This document shows positions 16,401 to 26,398 of a DNA stretch of 56,245 nucleotides, one piece after another. Each line of letters starts with the position of its first letter. The first letter of the stretch is position 1. The DNA lies in contig CAIODU010000058.1 in assembly GCA_903857165.1 (NCBI GenBank), forward strand, positions 1-56,245. The letters are read 5' to 3'. The notes beneath the pieces are model-generated. The model ran no database searches and had not been told where the DNA came from. It worked only from the letters and a program-made list of their open reading frames with translations. Source of the stretch: an uncultured Methylococcaceae bacterium (GTDB lineage: Bacteria > Pseudomonadota > Gammaproteobacteria > Methylococcales > Methylococcaceae). The position numbers and the translations under genes were made by a program.

Positions 16401-18162
16401 TTCATTAATTTATTTTAATTCAGTGGGAAGATGCTTAGTTTTAGTGTTTATTGTGGGTTATTTTCCTGTAGCAATGGGCAAGGTCTTTGACGCAACGCTA
16501 GCCCCCTATTTTACGGCTAGTCAAATATACTCTGATAATCTTAATTATGGTGGTCAAGCAGCAAGTTTACAACAAAATAAACCGCAAGGCGGTTTCGTAA
16601 CCGAACTTACGCCGGCAATAAATATAGTACGGAAAGGACCCCGTTCAAATTTCAATTTGAATTATAGGTTGCAATTTTTAAATTACGAAGGAATAGACAT
16701 TAGCCCACATGTTTTTAATCAACTACAGATGACTTCAAAAACTGAAATAGTTAAAAACTCGTTTTTTATTGATTCATCCAGCACCATTAGTCAAGCTAAT
16801 TTGAGTTCTTTGGGTAGATTCAGTCCTGATAATATTGGACAATCATCTAGTGTAGGGTATACAACCTATAGAACGCTACGCATAAGTCCGTATTGGCAAG
16901 TCCATTATAATGGATATGTTGATGGCGAGGTTCGTGTTGCTTATTATAACTTTAGGAGCAGCAATTCAAACAACTCTATTACCAGTGGACAAGCAGCTAT
17001 AGGTAGTCTTGATTCAAATAGCTACCAACAATCCGTTAATTTACGAAGCGGCAAGAGGTTACCAACTTTTGGATGGCTGCTCAGTCTAAACAACCAAGAG
17101 CAACATAACCAAGGTGCCACTTCTCAATTTTTTGATAATTCAACCATACGGTTTCGTGCTTTCAATGGTGAGGTTAGCTATCGCCTCGGAGTTTATGATC
17201 TTAATGCGTTTGTACAATCTGGTTATTATGACAATTCCTATCCTAGTAATTTAAGCACGAACAATGGAGCCTATGTGACACCAGGTTTGTCTTGGACTCC
17301 AAGCCCTAAGTTTCAATTGGCGGTTGGATATGGCTATAACGCGTATTTTACCAACTTAACTTGGCGACCAAGTCAGCGTACATCCTTTCAATTTAGTTAC
17401 AGAAATAGTCAGGTGGGGGGGAGCAATACTGGAGGGGCTTATGGGTTCGGTGGGGCATTGACTGGGGTCGGGGTAAGTACAGGTTTTGATCAAAGTACAA
17501 GCTCTGCCAGCGGTGGCAATTTGGGGTCTACAATTGGAGGTACTACGTTTAATAGCATTTTTCAACATCGAACCCGGACTACGTCGTGGACTGCAAACTA
17601 TTTAACGACTACTGGGACAATACAACAATATTTAACGAATCAATCTACATTTACTACACCTACAGACTTAAATGGAAATCCAATTGGAGATGCAACAGCA
17701 AACACAAGAAATAATTCATTAAACAATTTGAATAATGACGTGATTGTTAGTAAAAGGGCTCAAGCATCCTTATCATGGTTCTTATCGAAATCAAATTTAA
17801 CATTAAGTGCATATAAAAATAATATATCTTATGTTTCAAACACAAGCCGCCCACAGGACATTTACGGAGTAGTAGCGAGTTGGAATTGGCGTTTTTCTCA
17901 ACGAATGAATGCGACCATTCAGGGTACATGGCAAAATAGTCAATACAGTAATGACACGGATTTTATCGGTAATAATAGTAAAACAGTTTTCATGACTGCC
18001 AATATAACTATTAGTAGGCAACTATCATCGTTTGTAACTACTTACTTTCAATACAGTTACTATCATTCTAATTACGATAATCTGACTAATATAAACTCCA
18101 ATACTAATGCGGGAATGTATGATTCAAATCGTGCTACAGCTAGTATAAATATCAGGTTTTAG
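16375..18162 (+). CDS. PEP-CTERM-system outer-membrane beta-barrel protein (TIGR03016-like)
   Basis: 595 residues from ATG 16375 within the end of the kinase gene. There is a signal-like segment (CLVLVFIVGYFPVAMG), then a long series of aromatic-alternating strands rich in Asn, Ser and Gln: APYFTASQIYSDNLNYGG, QLQMTSKTEIVKNSFFID, SWTPSPKFQLAVGYGYN and RTSFQFSYRNSQVGG. The last residue is Phe (ASINIRF), as in outer-membrane barrels. Such proteins sit in exosortase-type polysaccharide loci as the probable outer-membrane export pore. Assignment to TIGR03016 is from memory of gene order and style. Confidence 0.8.
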   Translation: MDKRKKLNNSLIYFNSVGRCLVLVFIVGYFPVAMGKVFDATLAPYFTASQIYSDNLNYGGQAASLQQNKPQGGFVTELTPAINIVRKGPRSNFNLNYRLQFLNYEGIDISPHVFNQLQMTSKTEIVKNSFFIDSSSTISQANLSSLGRFSPDNIGQSSSVGYTTYRTLRISPYWQVHYNGYVDGEVRVAYYNFRSSNSNNSITSGQAAIGSLDSNSYQQSVNLRSGKRLPTFGWLLSLNNQEQHNQGATSQFFDNSTIRFRAFNGEVSYRLGVYDLNAFVQSGYYDNSYPSNLSTNNGAYVTPGLSWTPSPKFQLAVGYGYNAYFTNLTWRPSQRTSFQFSYRNSQVGGSNTGGAYGFGGALTGVGVSTGFDQSTSSASGGNLGSTIGGTTFNSIFQHRTRTTSWTANYLTTTGTIQQYLTNQSTFTTPTDLNGNPIGDATANTRNNSLNNLNNDVIVSKRAQASLSWFLSKSNLTLSAYKNNISYVSNTSRPQDIYGVVASWNWRFSQRMNATIQGTWQNSQYSNDTDFIGNNSKTVFMTANITISRQLSSFVTTYFQYSYYHSNYDNLTNINSNTNAGMYDSNRATASINIRF

Positions 18163-18212
18163 GTGTCTGTCATGTACTCATCTTTTTATAATTTGACAAA
18201 AAACCTTTTCAG

Positions 18213-19208
18213 ATGAATCCTGACCCACAATTTTTCTTCAATAGTGCAGTACATAAGCGCGGTTTGGCGTATCTGCGTTATGTTCTGGAACAAGGAGAAG
18301 GATTTATAGTAGTGACCGGGGCACCAAGTACCGGGAAGACAATGTTAGTAAAGGAATTGTTTGAAACCATTCGTAAGGAAGAGGTCGTTCCTGGCTTGAT
18401 GGTGACTTCACAGGTGGGAGCTGAAGATGCTTTGAGAATGGTTGCAGGATCCTTCGATCTCCCATATGACAGTTTTGCCAAGGCTGTGCTGCTAAAAAAT
18501 CTAGAAGTTTTTTTCAAACTAAAGTCTCAAGAAGGAAAGCGAGTATTGCTAGTAGTGGATGAGGCACAACATTTACCTTATCAATCTTTAGAAGAATTGC
18601 GCATGTTGTTGAATATTGAGCTTGATGGTAAGCCAATTCTACAGATTTTTATGTTTGGTCAGGACGAGTTGCGTTGCTTATTACAAGCGGACAATATGGA
18701 ACAAGTGAGGCAACGTATTACAGCTACTTATCACTTGCGGGCTTTGGAAAAAGAAGAAACTCGAGACTATATCCTACACCGCTTGTTAACAGCAGGGTGG
18801 AACAATAATCCATCATTTACTGACCAGGTATTTAATGATATATTTGGTTTTACTGGTGGTACTCCAAGAATCATCAATAATCTTTGTGATAGGCTGTTAC
18901 TGTATGGTTTTCTTGAGGAGTTACATGTCATTGATAGCGATGCGGCCAATGTCGTCATCCAAGAAATTGAACAGGACTTAAAATTTCAGAAATCTGGGCC
19001 AAGTGTAACTAAAATAGATTGTAACCCAATTTTACGAAATAGTTTATCGCAGGAAACATTACAGGCAAACTATTCAGAAATTGAAGGTAGATTAGATCGA
19101 CTTGAATATCAAATAAATGAGATAAGAAGTGATTTTCAGAAACAAAGAGCATTATTGAGAAAAGCTATTCTGATTCAACTTGACAATAATCAAGCATTTG
19201 ATATTTAA
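18213..19208 (+). CDS. XrtA/PEP-CTERM system-associated ATPase (ExeA-like)
   Basis: 331 residues. AAA-type ATPase of the ExeA/secretion ATPase group: Walker A GAPSTGKTMLVKEL near residue 36, Walker B LLVVDEAQHLP near 112, then LRMLLNIELDGKPILQIFMFGQ. A sensor/arginine region is around QRITATYHLRALEKEET and GGTPRIINNLCDRLLLYG. The last 60 residues are a coiled coil (EIEGRLDRLEYQINEIRSDF). In this locus the protein likely supplies energy for assembly of the export machinery; its real substrate is unknown. Length is normal for the exosortase version. The gap to the previous gene is 50 nt. Confidence 0.88.
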   Translation: MNPDPQFFFNSAVHKRGLAYLRYVLEQGEGFIVVTGAPSTGKTMLVKELFETIRKEEVVPGLMVTSQVGAEDALRMVAGSFDLPYDSFAKAVLLKNLEVFFKLKSQEGKRVLLVVDEAQHLPYQSLEELRMLLNIELDGKPILQIFMFGQDELRCLLQADNMEQVRQRITATYHLRALEKEETRDYILHRLLTAGWNNNPSFTDQVFNDIFGFTGGTPRIINNLCDRLLLYGFLEELHVIDSDAANVVIQEIEQDLKFQKSGPSVTKIDCNPILRNSLSQETLQANYSEIEGRLDRLEYQINEIRSDFQKQRALLRKAILIQLDNNQAFDI

Positions 19209-19277
19209 GAAGATTAAACTCAAGTAAACTACAATATATGATTATAAATCATCTAAAAATATAGTTGAAATATTTAC

Positions 19278-20123
19278 ATGATAGATGATCCCATGATTAA
19301 TGCACTGACTGTTGATGTGGAAGATTATTTCCAAGTATCTGCTTTTGAACGATACATATCACGAGCAGATTGGGATAAGTTACCATGTAGAGTAGAAAAT
19401 AATACAGATCGTATTTTAACATTATTAGACAATTACAATGTAAAGGCTACTTTTTTTATGTTGGGATGGGTGGCTAAACGACATCCACATTTGATTAATC
19501 GAATAGTCGAAGGAGGGCATGAATTAGCATGCCACGGATATTCCCATGTTAGAGCTACTCTTCAGACTCAACAACAATTTCGCAACGACGTAAGTAGAGC
19601 TAAAAACCTGATTGAGGATATAGGTTGTGTTAAATTAAGGGGTTATCGTGCCGCCAGCTATTCTATCGGGTCTACTAACCTATGGGCCCATGAGGTTTTG
19701 GACGAACTTGGGTTTGACTACAGTTCAAGCATTTACCCAATAAAGCATGACATTTATGGAATGCCTGAAGCACCAAGATTTTCATTCAAGCCTAAAAATA
19801 CACTGCATCTCCTTGAAATACCGATTACAACTGTAATTATTGGCAGAAGAAGATATCCATGTGGAGGTGGTGGATTTTTCAGGCTTTTCCCTTATTGCTT
19901 CTCGCACTGGGCAATTAACAAAGTGAATAAAGTAGATAAGCAGGCGTGCGTATTTTATTTTCATCCTTGGGAGATCGATCCGTGCCAGCCGAAGCAGATG
20001 GATATAGACTTTAAAACCCGAGTTAGGCATTATTTGAATTTATCGTGTATGGAAGCTAGATTAGTAAGGTTATTAGGTGATTTTCGTTGGGATACAATGG
20101 AAGCAATTTTTTTGTCGGATTGA
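19278..20123 (+). CDS. XrtA system polysaccharide deacetylase
   Basis: 281 residues. It has the NodB-type fold of family CE4 in the exosortase-specific form: TVDVEDYFQVSAFE at the start (catalytic Asp and metal-binding Asp), GHELACHGYSHVR for the metal-binding HxxxH-type His pair, and RGYRAASYSIG with the catalytic-side Arg. Conserved FYFHPWEIDP lies near the C-terminus. It removes acetyl groups from N-acetylated sugars of the growing or exported polymer. There is no signal peptide, so it acts in the cytoplasm or is membrane-associated. Start: ATG 19278, with a second ATG at 19293. Confidence 0.92.
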   Translation: MIDDPMINALTVDVEDYFQVSAFERYISRADWDKLPCRVENNTDRILTLLDNYNVKATFFMLGWVAKRHPHLINRIVEGGHELACHGYSHVRATLQTQQQFRNDVSRAKNLIEDIGCVKLRGYRAASYSIGSTNLWAHEVLDELGFDYSSSIYPIKHDIYGMPEAPRFSFKPKNTLHLLEIPITTVIIGRRRYPCGGGGFFRLFPYCFSHWAINKVNKVDKQACVFYFHPWEIDPCQPKQMDIDFKTRVRHYLNLSCMEARLVRLLGDFRWDTMEAIFLSD

Positions 20124-20160
20124 AGCAGATTAAGTCGTTGTATATAGGTTTGATAAAAGT

Positions 20161-21183
20161 ATGGTCATAAAGCTACTTGATGATGCTAATAGAGTGCGGT
20201 GGGATGAATTTGTAAATACATACCCAGAAGCAACATTTTTCCATAGATCTGGCTGGCGTGAAGTTATAGAGAGTGCTTTCGACCACCCAGCATATTTTCT
20301 CTATGCTGAGGAAAATGGTGTTATTTTAGGTATTTTGCCTTTAGGGTATATCAAAAGTTATTTATTTGGTAATTCTCTTATTTCAACCCCGTTCTGCGTC
20401 TATGGTGGCATTGTTGCGAGTAACCAAGAAGTTAAACAGGCATTAGACAAAGCAGCGTGTGAACTTGCTCGGGATTTGAATGTAGACTATTTGGAATTTC
20501 GAAATATCAAATCATCTGAACCTGGACGTCCCACTAAGCAACTTTATGTTACTTTTCGTAAAACCCTTTCATCAGACCATGACATAAATTTTAATGCGAT
20601 TCCACGCAAACAAAGGGCAATTGTAAGGAAAGGTATTTCTTCTGGACTAACTAGTGTTGTTGATTTAGGTATAGAAAGGTTTTATGATGCCTACGCTGAA
20701 AGTGTTCGAAATCTGGGGACACCTGTTTTAGGAAGTTATTATTTTAATATCTTAAAAAAAGTTTTTGGAAATGATTGTGAAATTATCAGCATAGAATACC
20801 GAGGGCGTGTTATTAGCAGTGTAATGAATTTTTATTTCCGTGATGAGGTTTTGCCCTATTACGGTGGTGGGTATAAATTGGCTCGGGAATTGTCTGCCAA
20901 TGATTTTATGTATTGGGAGGTAATGAGACGCGCAGTTGATAGATACGTTAATATTTTTGATTATGGTCGCAGCAAATATGGAACTGGTTCGTATAGATTT
21001 AAGGCACATTGGGGTTTTACTCCTATCCCATTGCATTATGAGTATGAATTAATCAATACTAGTATTCTCCCTGATATAAATCCACTAAATCCTAAATATA
21101 AATATTTTATATCCGCATGGAAGAATTTACCTTTGAGTTTAAGCAAAGTTATTGGGCCTGTAATTGCCCGTAATCTCGGCTAA
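20161..21183 (+). CDS. FemAB family XrtA/PEP-CTERM system-associated protein
   Basis: 340 residues with the FemAB/GNAT fold: WDEFVNTYPEATFFHRSGWREVIE at the N-terminus, then RKQRAIVRKGISSGLTS, YFNILKKVFGNDCEI and FDYGRSKYGTGSYRFKAHWGF. FemAB proteins transfer amino-acyl groups from aminoacyl-tRNA. In exosortase loci they are suspected to modify the polysaccharide with an amino acid, but no substrate is shown. It is 37 nt downstream of the deacetylase gene and is the last gene of the first sub-run; a 493-nt gap follows. Confidence 0.88.
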   Translation: MVIKLLDDANRVRWDEFVNTYPEATFFHRSGWREVIESAFDHPAYFLYAEENGVILGILPLGYIKSYLFGNSLISTPFCVYGGIVASNQEVKQALDKAACELARDLNVDYLEFRNIKSSEPGRPTKQLYVTFRKTLSSDHDINFNAIPRKQRAIVRKGISSGLTSVVDLGIERFYDAYAESVRNLGTPVLGSYYFNILKKVFGNDCEIISIEYRGRVISSVMNFYFRDEVLPYYGGGYKLARELSANDFMYWEVMRRAVDRYVNIFDYGRSKYGTGSYRFKAHWGFTPIPLHYEYELINTSILPDINPLNPKYKYFISAWKNLPLSLSKVIGPVIARNLG

Positions 21184-21676
21184 TTTACTCAATAATCCAA
21201 TGAAATTAGTTATAAATTATAATATCATGCTATACTTTGTCTGTGAGTAGGATTTCTTCCACTTAGGTTAATTTTTTCAATCATCTAATAATTGATTTTG
21301 CTCAGACTCCTTTTCAAGGTTATTCACCCTTTTGGTAGGCTCCATTTATGGATCCTAAGATCGGTGGCCTTGTAAATTTCATATTTTGGATTCAAATCTT
21401 TACATGCTGTTTTCAAAAAACCCATTCGCTATACACTCTCATTGTGGTTATACTTCTTGGAAGTATAGACACGTTTCTGACTCAGGGCAAGAGATGCTTA
21501 AAGAAATAAATCTGTATCGTGAATGTGTAATCTATTTGTAACGATCTTGAAAACAAAGACGGCTTTGACCATAAAGCGAAGTTTTACCTTGACAGTCTAT
21601 GCCAGAAGATCATAATTTCCATGTGGTCATTAACCCTATGCTAGCAGCGTGATTTGGGTTAGTTGGTCTTGTCCGA
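21184..21676. other. Gene-free gap upstream of exosortase, with hairpin
   Basis: 493 nt inside an otherwise tightly packed locus. A perfect hairpin, TATACTTC-TTG-GAAGTATA, lies at 21449-21467. A small open frame of 53 codons (21340s to about 21505, starting MDPKIGGLVNFIF) could encode a hydrophobic peptide, but support is weak. A separate promoter for the exosortase half of the locus is likely here; no clear boxes were found. Confidence 0.4.
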
Positions 21677-23308
21677 ATGTTTTTATCCATTTTGGTTTAT
21701 ATCCTATCAAGTTTGGATGATAAGCAACAGAAAAATCTTATGAGTATGCATTTTAATAGTTTTAATAAATGGCTATTTGTCAATACGAGTCATCCATGGC
21801 GTGTAGCAATTACTGTACTATTGGTGGCATTGTCCATTCTTATAGCAGCCTATCACAATACACTATTTATTATGCTTGATGTATGGAATACCCATACCTA
21901 TGCCCATTGTTATTTGATAGTTCCTATCAGTGCATACTTAATATGGGATAAAAGGTCTAGTCTAGTTGGGATTACTCCTGTTTCAGAAACATTACCCATC
22001 ATCTTTATCGCCTTACTTGGTATGGGTTGGCTTGTGGGGTATAATACTGATGTTAATGCGCTACAGGAATATGCAATGGTTACCATGATCCCTGTTCTGG
22101 TATGGGTAATTCTAGGTCGTAAACTAGTTTTAGAAATTATATTCCCTCTTTGTTTTTTATTGTTTTGTGTTCCCTTCGGTGATTTTATGTTACCAAGTAT
22201 GATAGAATTCACAGCTGATTTTACTGTAGGAATGATACGGTTGAGTGGAATGCCAGTGTATCGGGAAGGCAATTATTTCAGTATTCCAAGTGGGGATTGG
22301 TCGGTAGTGGAGGCATGTGCAGGATTACGTTATCTTATGGCATCAATTACGCTAGGCACACTTTATGCTTATATTAATTACAGGTCTGCTAAGCTTCGTA
22401 TTTTGTTCGTAATACTGTCAGGAATTGTGCCAATATTTCTGAATGGAATTCGTGCCTATTTAATTGTAATGATTGCCCACTTTAGTGGTATGAAGTTGGG
22501 TGTTGGTGAAGACCATTTTATTTACGGGTGGCTTTTTTTTGGTTTAGGTATGGCATTGTTATTTTGGTTCGGCTCAACATGGAGAGAAAACACGGAAACA
22601 GATATACGACCTGTAGGTCATAAATTAAACTTTGTTAAGTGGAATCATCATCGCATGGTGCTTTATTCTATTTATGCTTTAATGGTGTCAGGAATATGGC
22701 CTTTAAAAGCTGCTTATATTGAAAGCTATCCGAAAACAAACCTGACGGAACTTTTTGTTATTCTTCCTGAACCCAAGCCACCGTGGAAATACACTGAATC
22801 AATAACAAAATGGAAACCAATGTACTATGGTTCTGATGTTGAGAAACAGGTTTATTTCACTGATGGAAGTAACACTGTTGGCGTTTTCTTCGAGTATTAC
22901 AATTCTGAAGCTCATGGAAGAGAATTAATTAGTTCATCAAATAAACTGATAACTGAAAAACATCCAATTTGGAAATTGCTAGAGGAAGTCCCAATCATTA
23001 TTAATATTGACGGTTATTCAATAAATATATTACAGGGTATATTAAAGTCGAAAGACCAAACTATTGTTGTATGGCGGTTTAATTGGGTTTCTGGTATATT
23101 TACTTCAAGTAATATTCAAGCAAAATTGCTTAAAGCTCGTGATTTGCTGATTGGGAAACCAAATAATCCACAAGCAGCGATAATCATTGTCATTGATCCA
23201 AAAGATGATCTGGCTAAATCGAAGGAGACTTTACAGAATTTTGTTAATGTCATGATGCCCTCAATTCACAAGAGTCTACAACTTTCAGCGGCGAATAGAA
23301 ATCAGTGA
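21677..23308 (+). CDS. xrtA: Exosortase A with fused EpsI domain
   Basis: 543 residues. Eight or so membrane segments form the exosortase domain with the catalytic triad in its usual places: Cys in VVEACAGLRYL, Arg in LNGIRAYLIVM and His in GEDHFIYGWLFFG. After about residue 300 there is a soluble EpsI (DUF3485) domain with GIWPLKAAYIE, KPPWKYTE and VGVFFEYYNSEAHGRELI. Exosortase is a membrane Cys protease/transpeptidase that processes PEP-CTERM proteins during export; EpsI is of unknown mechanism. The true start is uncertain: an ATG at 21740 is an alternative that removes 21 residues. It overlaps the next gene by 4 nt (GTGA). Confidence 0.92.
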   Translation: MFLSILVYILSSLDDKQQKNLMSMHFNSFNKWLFVNTSHPWRVAITVLLVALSILIAAYHNTLFIMLDVWNTHTYAHCYLIVPISAYLIWDKRSSLVGITPVSETLPIIFIALLGMGWLVGYNTDVNALQEYAMVTMIPVLVWVILGRKLVLEIIFPLCFLLFCVPFGDFMLPSMIEFTADFTVGMIRLSGMPVYREGNYFSIPSGDWSVVEACAGLRYLMASITLGTLYAYINYRSAKLRILFVILSGIVPIFLNGIRAYLIVMIAHFSGMKLGVGEDHFIYGWLFFGLGMALLFWFGSTWRENTETDIRPVGHKLNFVKWNHHRMVLYSIYALMVSGIWPLKAAYIESYPKTNLTELFVILPEPKPPWKYTESITKWKPMYYGSDVEKQVYFTDGSNTVGVFFEYYNSEAHGRELISSSNKLITEKHPIWKLLEEVPIIINIDGYSINILQGILKSKDQTIVVWRFNWVSGIFTSSNIQAKLLKARDLLIGKPNNPQAAIIIVIDPKDDLAKSKETLQNFVNVMMPSIHKSLQLSAANRNQ

Positions 23309-24453
23309 AAAAACCTCCATTAGTTGTTCATATAATCCACAGACTTGCTGTTGGAGGTTTAGAAAATGGTTTGGTTAATCTTATTAACATTATTCCTCCA
23401 GATAGATATAGGCACATAATTATTTGTCTAAAAGATGCCACCGATTTTAGAGAAAGAATTTCTGATAAAAACGTCCAAATTTATTGTTTAAATAAAAATG
23501 ACGGAAATGATTTTAATATGTTCTTTAGGCTATATCGGCTACTATGCGATATCCGTCCAGACATCGTACATACTCGTAATATTTCTACATTAGAATGCCA
23601 ATTACCTGCTTTATTATCAGGAGTTCGTAGGCGTGTTCATGGTGAACACGGATGGGACATATATGACCCTTTCGGCAATAATATAAAATATCAGTTATTA
23701 CGTCGATTTTCTCGTCCTATTATTGATTTATATATTCCATTATCCTTGCAATTAAAACAATATTTAACTAAAAAAATTGGAATACCAGAAAGCCAAATTC
23801 GGCTTATTAAAAATGGTGTAGACACTGACATCTTTAAACCAAGTAAATTAAATATTTCATTATTCCGGGAGCGTCAGTTCTCAGGGGTTAATAATCTGTT
23901 TATCATAGGAACTGTGGGTCGTATGCATGGTGTTAAGGATCAAATGACTTTGGTGAATGCATTCTTAAAACTGCTAGAAATGAAACCTGAGGCGAAATCG
24001 TTTGTGCGCTTAGTTATGATAGGTGATGGACCCTTGCGGCAACAGTCAATCTCAACTTTGTATGCATCAGGTGTTGCCGATCTAGCATGGCTACCAGGAG
24101 ATCGGAACGACATTGCAGATATTTTAAATGCTTTCGATCTATTTGTTCTTCCATCTACGGCGGAAGGTATATCCAATGTTATACTTGAGGCGATGGCCAC
24201 TGGTTTACCTGTAGTAGCTACGTCAGTAGGAGGTAATCCTGAGTTAGTCGCGGATTATGAATCTGGTCGATTGGTTGAGCATGGGAATCCACTGAAATTA
24301 GCCGAAATATTGGCATATTATATTGACAAACCAGATATTCTCAAAGCTCATGGGGCAATGGGTTTCTTGAAGGCCCATAGTGAGTATAGTATTGATGTCA
24401 TGGCGAACGGTTATCTAGCAGTATATGACGAACTAATTCAAACCAAACACTAA
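23305..24453 (+). CDS. XrtA/PEP-CTERM system glycosyltransferase (TIGR03088-like, GT4)
   Basis: 382 residues, GTG start overlapping the xrtA stop. It is a GT-B fold, family 4: N-terminal VVHIIHRLAVGGLENGLVNL (typical of the exosortase-linked group), HGEHGWDIYDP, the nucleotide-binding RLIKNGVDTDIF and IGTVGRMHGVKDQMTLV, and the C-terminal EX7E stretch STAEGISNVILEAMATGLPVVAT. It adds a sugar from a nucleotide donor to the lipid-linked polysaccharide repeat on the cytoplasmic side. The sugar is not predictable. Confidence 0.9.
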   Translation: MKKPPLVVHIIHRLAVGGLENGLVNLINIIPPDRYRHIIICLKDATDFRERISDKNVQIYCLNKNDGNDFNMFFRLYRLLCDIRPDIVHTRNISTLECQLPALLSGVRRRVHGEHGWDIYDPFGNNIKYQLLRRFSRPIIDLYIPLSLQLKQYLTKKIGIPESQIRLIKNGVDTDIFKPSKLNISLFRERQFSGVNNLFIIGTVGRMHGVKDQMTLVNAFLKLLEMKPEAKSFVRLVMIGDGPLRQQSISTLYASGVADLAWLPGDRNDIADILNAFDLFVLPSTAEGISNVILEAMATGLPVVATSVGGNPELVADYESGRLVEHGNPLKLAEILAYYIDKPDILKAHGAMGFLKAHSEYSIDVMANGYLAVYDELIQTKH

Positions 24454-24464
24454 ATAATAAATAT

Positions 24465-26354
24465 ATGTGCGGAATTGTCGGTATTTTTGATATTAATGGG
24501 AAACGAGAAATTGATCGTAATTTGCTGTCGCGAATGAACGAATCCCAAAAACATCGTGGACCTAATGAAGGAGGCATTCATTCTGAGCCTGGTTTAGGAT
24601 TTGGTCACCGTCGGCTTTCAATTATCGATCTTTCGAGTGGACAGCAACCTTTATTCAATAGGGAAGGTACTGTTGCTGTTACATATAATGGTGAAATTTA
24701 TAACTTTATGGAGATACGTCAAGATTTAGAAAACCTCGGTTATGAATTCCGTACACGCTGCGATACCGAGGTCATTGTTTATGCGTGGGAAGCGTGGGGA
24801 GAGGAATGTCTTATACATTTCAGGGGAATGTTTGCATTCGCTATTTGGGATCGTTTACAAGAGACTTTGTTTCTTGCACGGGATCGACTTGGCGTGAAAC
24901 CTCTTTTTTATACCGCGCTTGATAATGGGTTGTTCATTTTTGGATCTGAACTAAAAAGTCTTAAAGTTCACCCTAAATTTTTACATGTTATCGATCCTAC
25001 ATCCGTTGAGGACTATTTTACATATGGATATATACCTGATCCAAAAACCATATATAATAATGTTTACAAGCTTTCCCCCGGATTCTCATTAACGCTTAAA
25101 AGAGGTCAGCCTATACGTCAACCAAAGCAGTATTGGAACGTTTCATTTAATGTAGATAAGTCTATATCTGAATTGCAGGCAATTGAAGAGTTACCGACGA
25201 GGTTACGTGAGGCTGTAGACATACATAGAGTGTCCGATGTACCTTTGGGTGCTTTCCTTTCGGGGGGAGTTGATTCTAGTGCCGTGGTAGCAATGATGGC
25301 AGAATTGTCAGATGATCCTGTCAAAACCTGTTGTATCTCCTTTGGAGATGCTGCTTTTAATGAATCTAGTTATGCACAGCAAGTAGCAGACCGTTTTCAC
25401 ACATGTCATCGCACTGAACAAGTTGATTCCAATGATTTTTCCCTTATTGATAAACTCGCAGGTTTATATGACGAACCTTATGCTGATAGTTCGGCTTTGC
25501 CAACCTACCGGGTTTGTGAGTTGGCACGGAAAGAAGTAACTGTGGCGCTGTCTGGTGATGGGGGAGATGAGAATTTTGCTGGATATCGTCGCTACCGTTG
25601 GCATGTCTACGAGGAGAGGTTTAGACGTAGCGTTCCTTCCAGTATTCGTCGTCCAGTGTTTGGTTTTCTTGGGCAGATTTATCCAAAGGCCGATTGGGCA
25701 CCTAAGTTCTTGCGTGCAAAATCAACTTTCCAGGCTGTAGCGCGGGATACACTGGAAGGATATCTTCATGGCGTGTCCGTCATGAATAACGAACAAAGAT
25801 GCCTTTTATTCAGCCAAAACTTTAAAAGTCAATTGCAAGGCTATCATGCCATAGAAGTATTATCTCGACACGCTGCTAGATCTCCTACTCAGCACCCTCT
25901 GTCTTTGGTGCAGTACCTTGACATGAAGACATATTTGCCGGGTGATATTCTTACCAAGGTGGATCGTGCCAGTATGGCTCATGCGCTGGAGGTTCGTGTT
26001 CCACTATTGGATTATAAACTTGTAGAGTGGATATCAAGTTTACCACCAGAACTTAAAATGCGAGGACGGGAAGGCAAATATATTTTCAAAAAATCTATGG
26101 AGAAATATTTACCCAAGGATATATTGTATCGTCAAAAAATGGGTTTTTCCGTTCCATTACGACAATGGTTCAGAGGACCATTGCGGCAAACCGTTCAAGA
26201 TGCTTTACTTAATCCGATAATGCTGGACTCTACATATTTTAATGTCAATTACCTTTCGAAGCTAATAAATCAACATCTGAATGGCTCTCACGATAATAGT
26301 GCTAGTCTGTGGAGTTTGTTGATGTATGAATCTTTTTTGAGACAAAATTTATAA
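24465..26354 (+). CDS. XrtA/PEP-CTERM system amidotransferase (asparagine synthase-like)
   Basis: 629 residues. Class II glutamine amidotransferase with Cys2 as nucleophile (MCGIVGIFD), RGPNEGG and NGEIYNF in the glutaminase domain, then a synthase domain with the PP-loop LSGGVDSSAV, DEPYADSSALPTY and LSGDGGDENFAGY. The family makes amides on carboxyl groups; in exosortase loci it is thought to amidate uronic acids of the polymer (inference by association). Only 11 nt from the previous gene and within the same run. Clearly intact, in contrast to the second asparagine-synthase-like gene at the other end of the locus. Confidence 0.9.
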   Translation: MCGIVGIFDINGKREIDRNLLSRMNESQKHRGPNEGGIHSEPGLGFGHRRLSIIDLSSGQQPLFNREGTVAVTYNGEIYNFMEIRQDLENLGYEFRTRCDTEVIVYAWEAWGEECLIHFRGMFAFAIWDRLQETLFLARDRLGVKPLFYTALDNGLFIFGSELKSLKVHPKFLHVIDPTSVEDYFTYGYIPDPKTIYNNVYKLSPGFSLTLKRGQPIRQPKQYWNVSFNVDKSISELQAIEELPTRLREAVDIHRVSDVPLGAFLSGGVDSSAVVAMMAELSDDPVKTCCISFGDAAFNESSYAQQVADRFHTCHRTEQVDSNDFSLIDKLAGLYDEPYADSSALPTYRVCELARKEVTVALSGDGGDENFAGYRRYRWHVYEERFRRSVPSSIRRPVFGFLGQIYPKADWAPKFLRAKSTFQAVARDTLEGYLHGVSVMNNEQRCLLFSQNFKSQLQGYHAIEVLSRHAARSPTQHPLSLVQYLDMKTYLPGDILTKVDRASMAHALEVRVPLLDYKLVEWISSLPPELKMRGREGKYIFKKSMEKYLPKDILYRQKMGFSVPLRQWFRGPLRQTVQDALLNPIMLDSTYFNVNYLSKLINQHLNGSHDNSASLWSLLMYESFLRQNL

Positions 26355-26398
26355 ATTCTTTTTGTTTTAATCCGATAAATAAATAATGGATTAATTTG

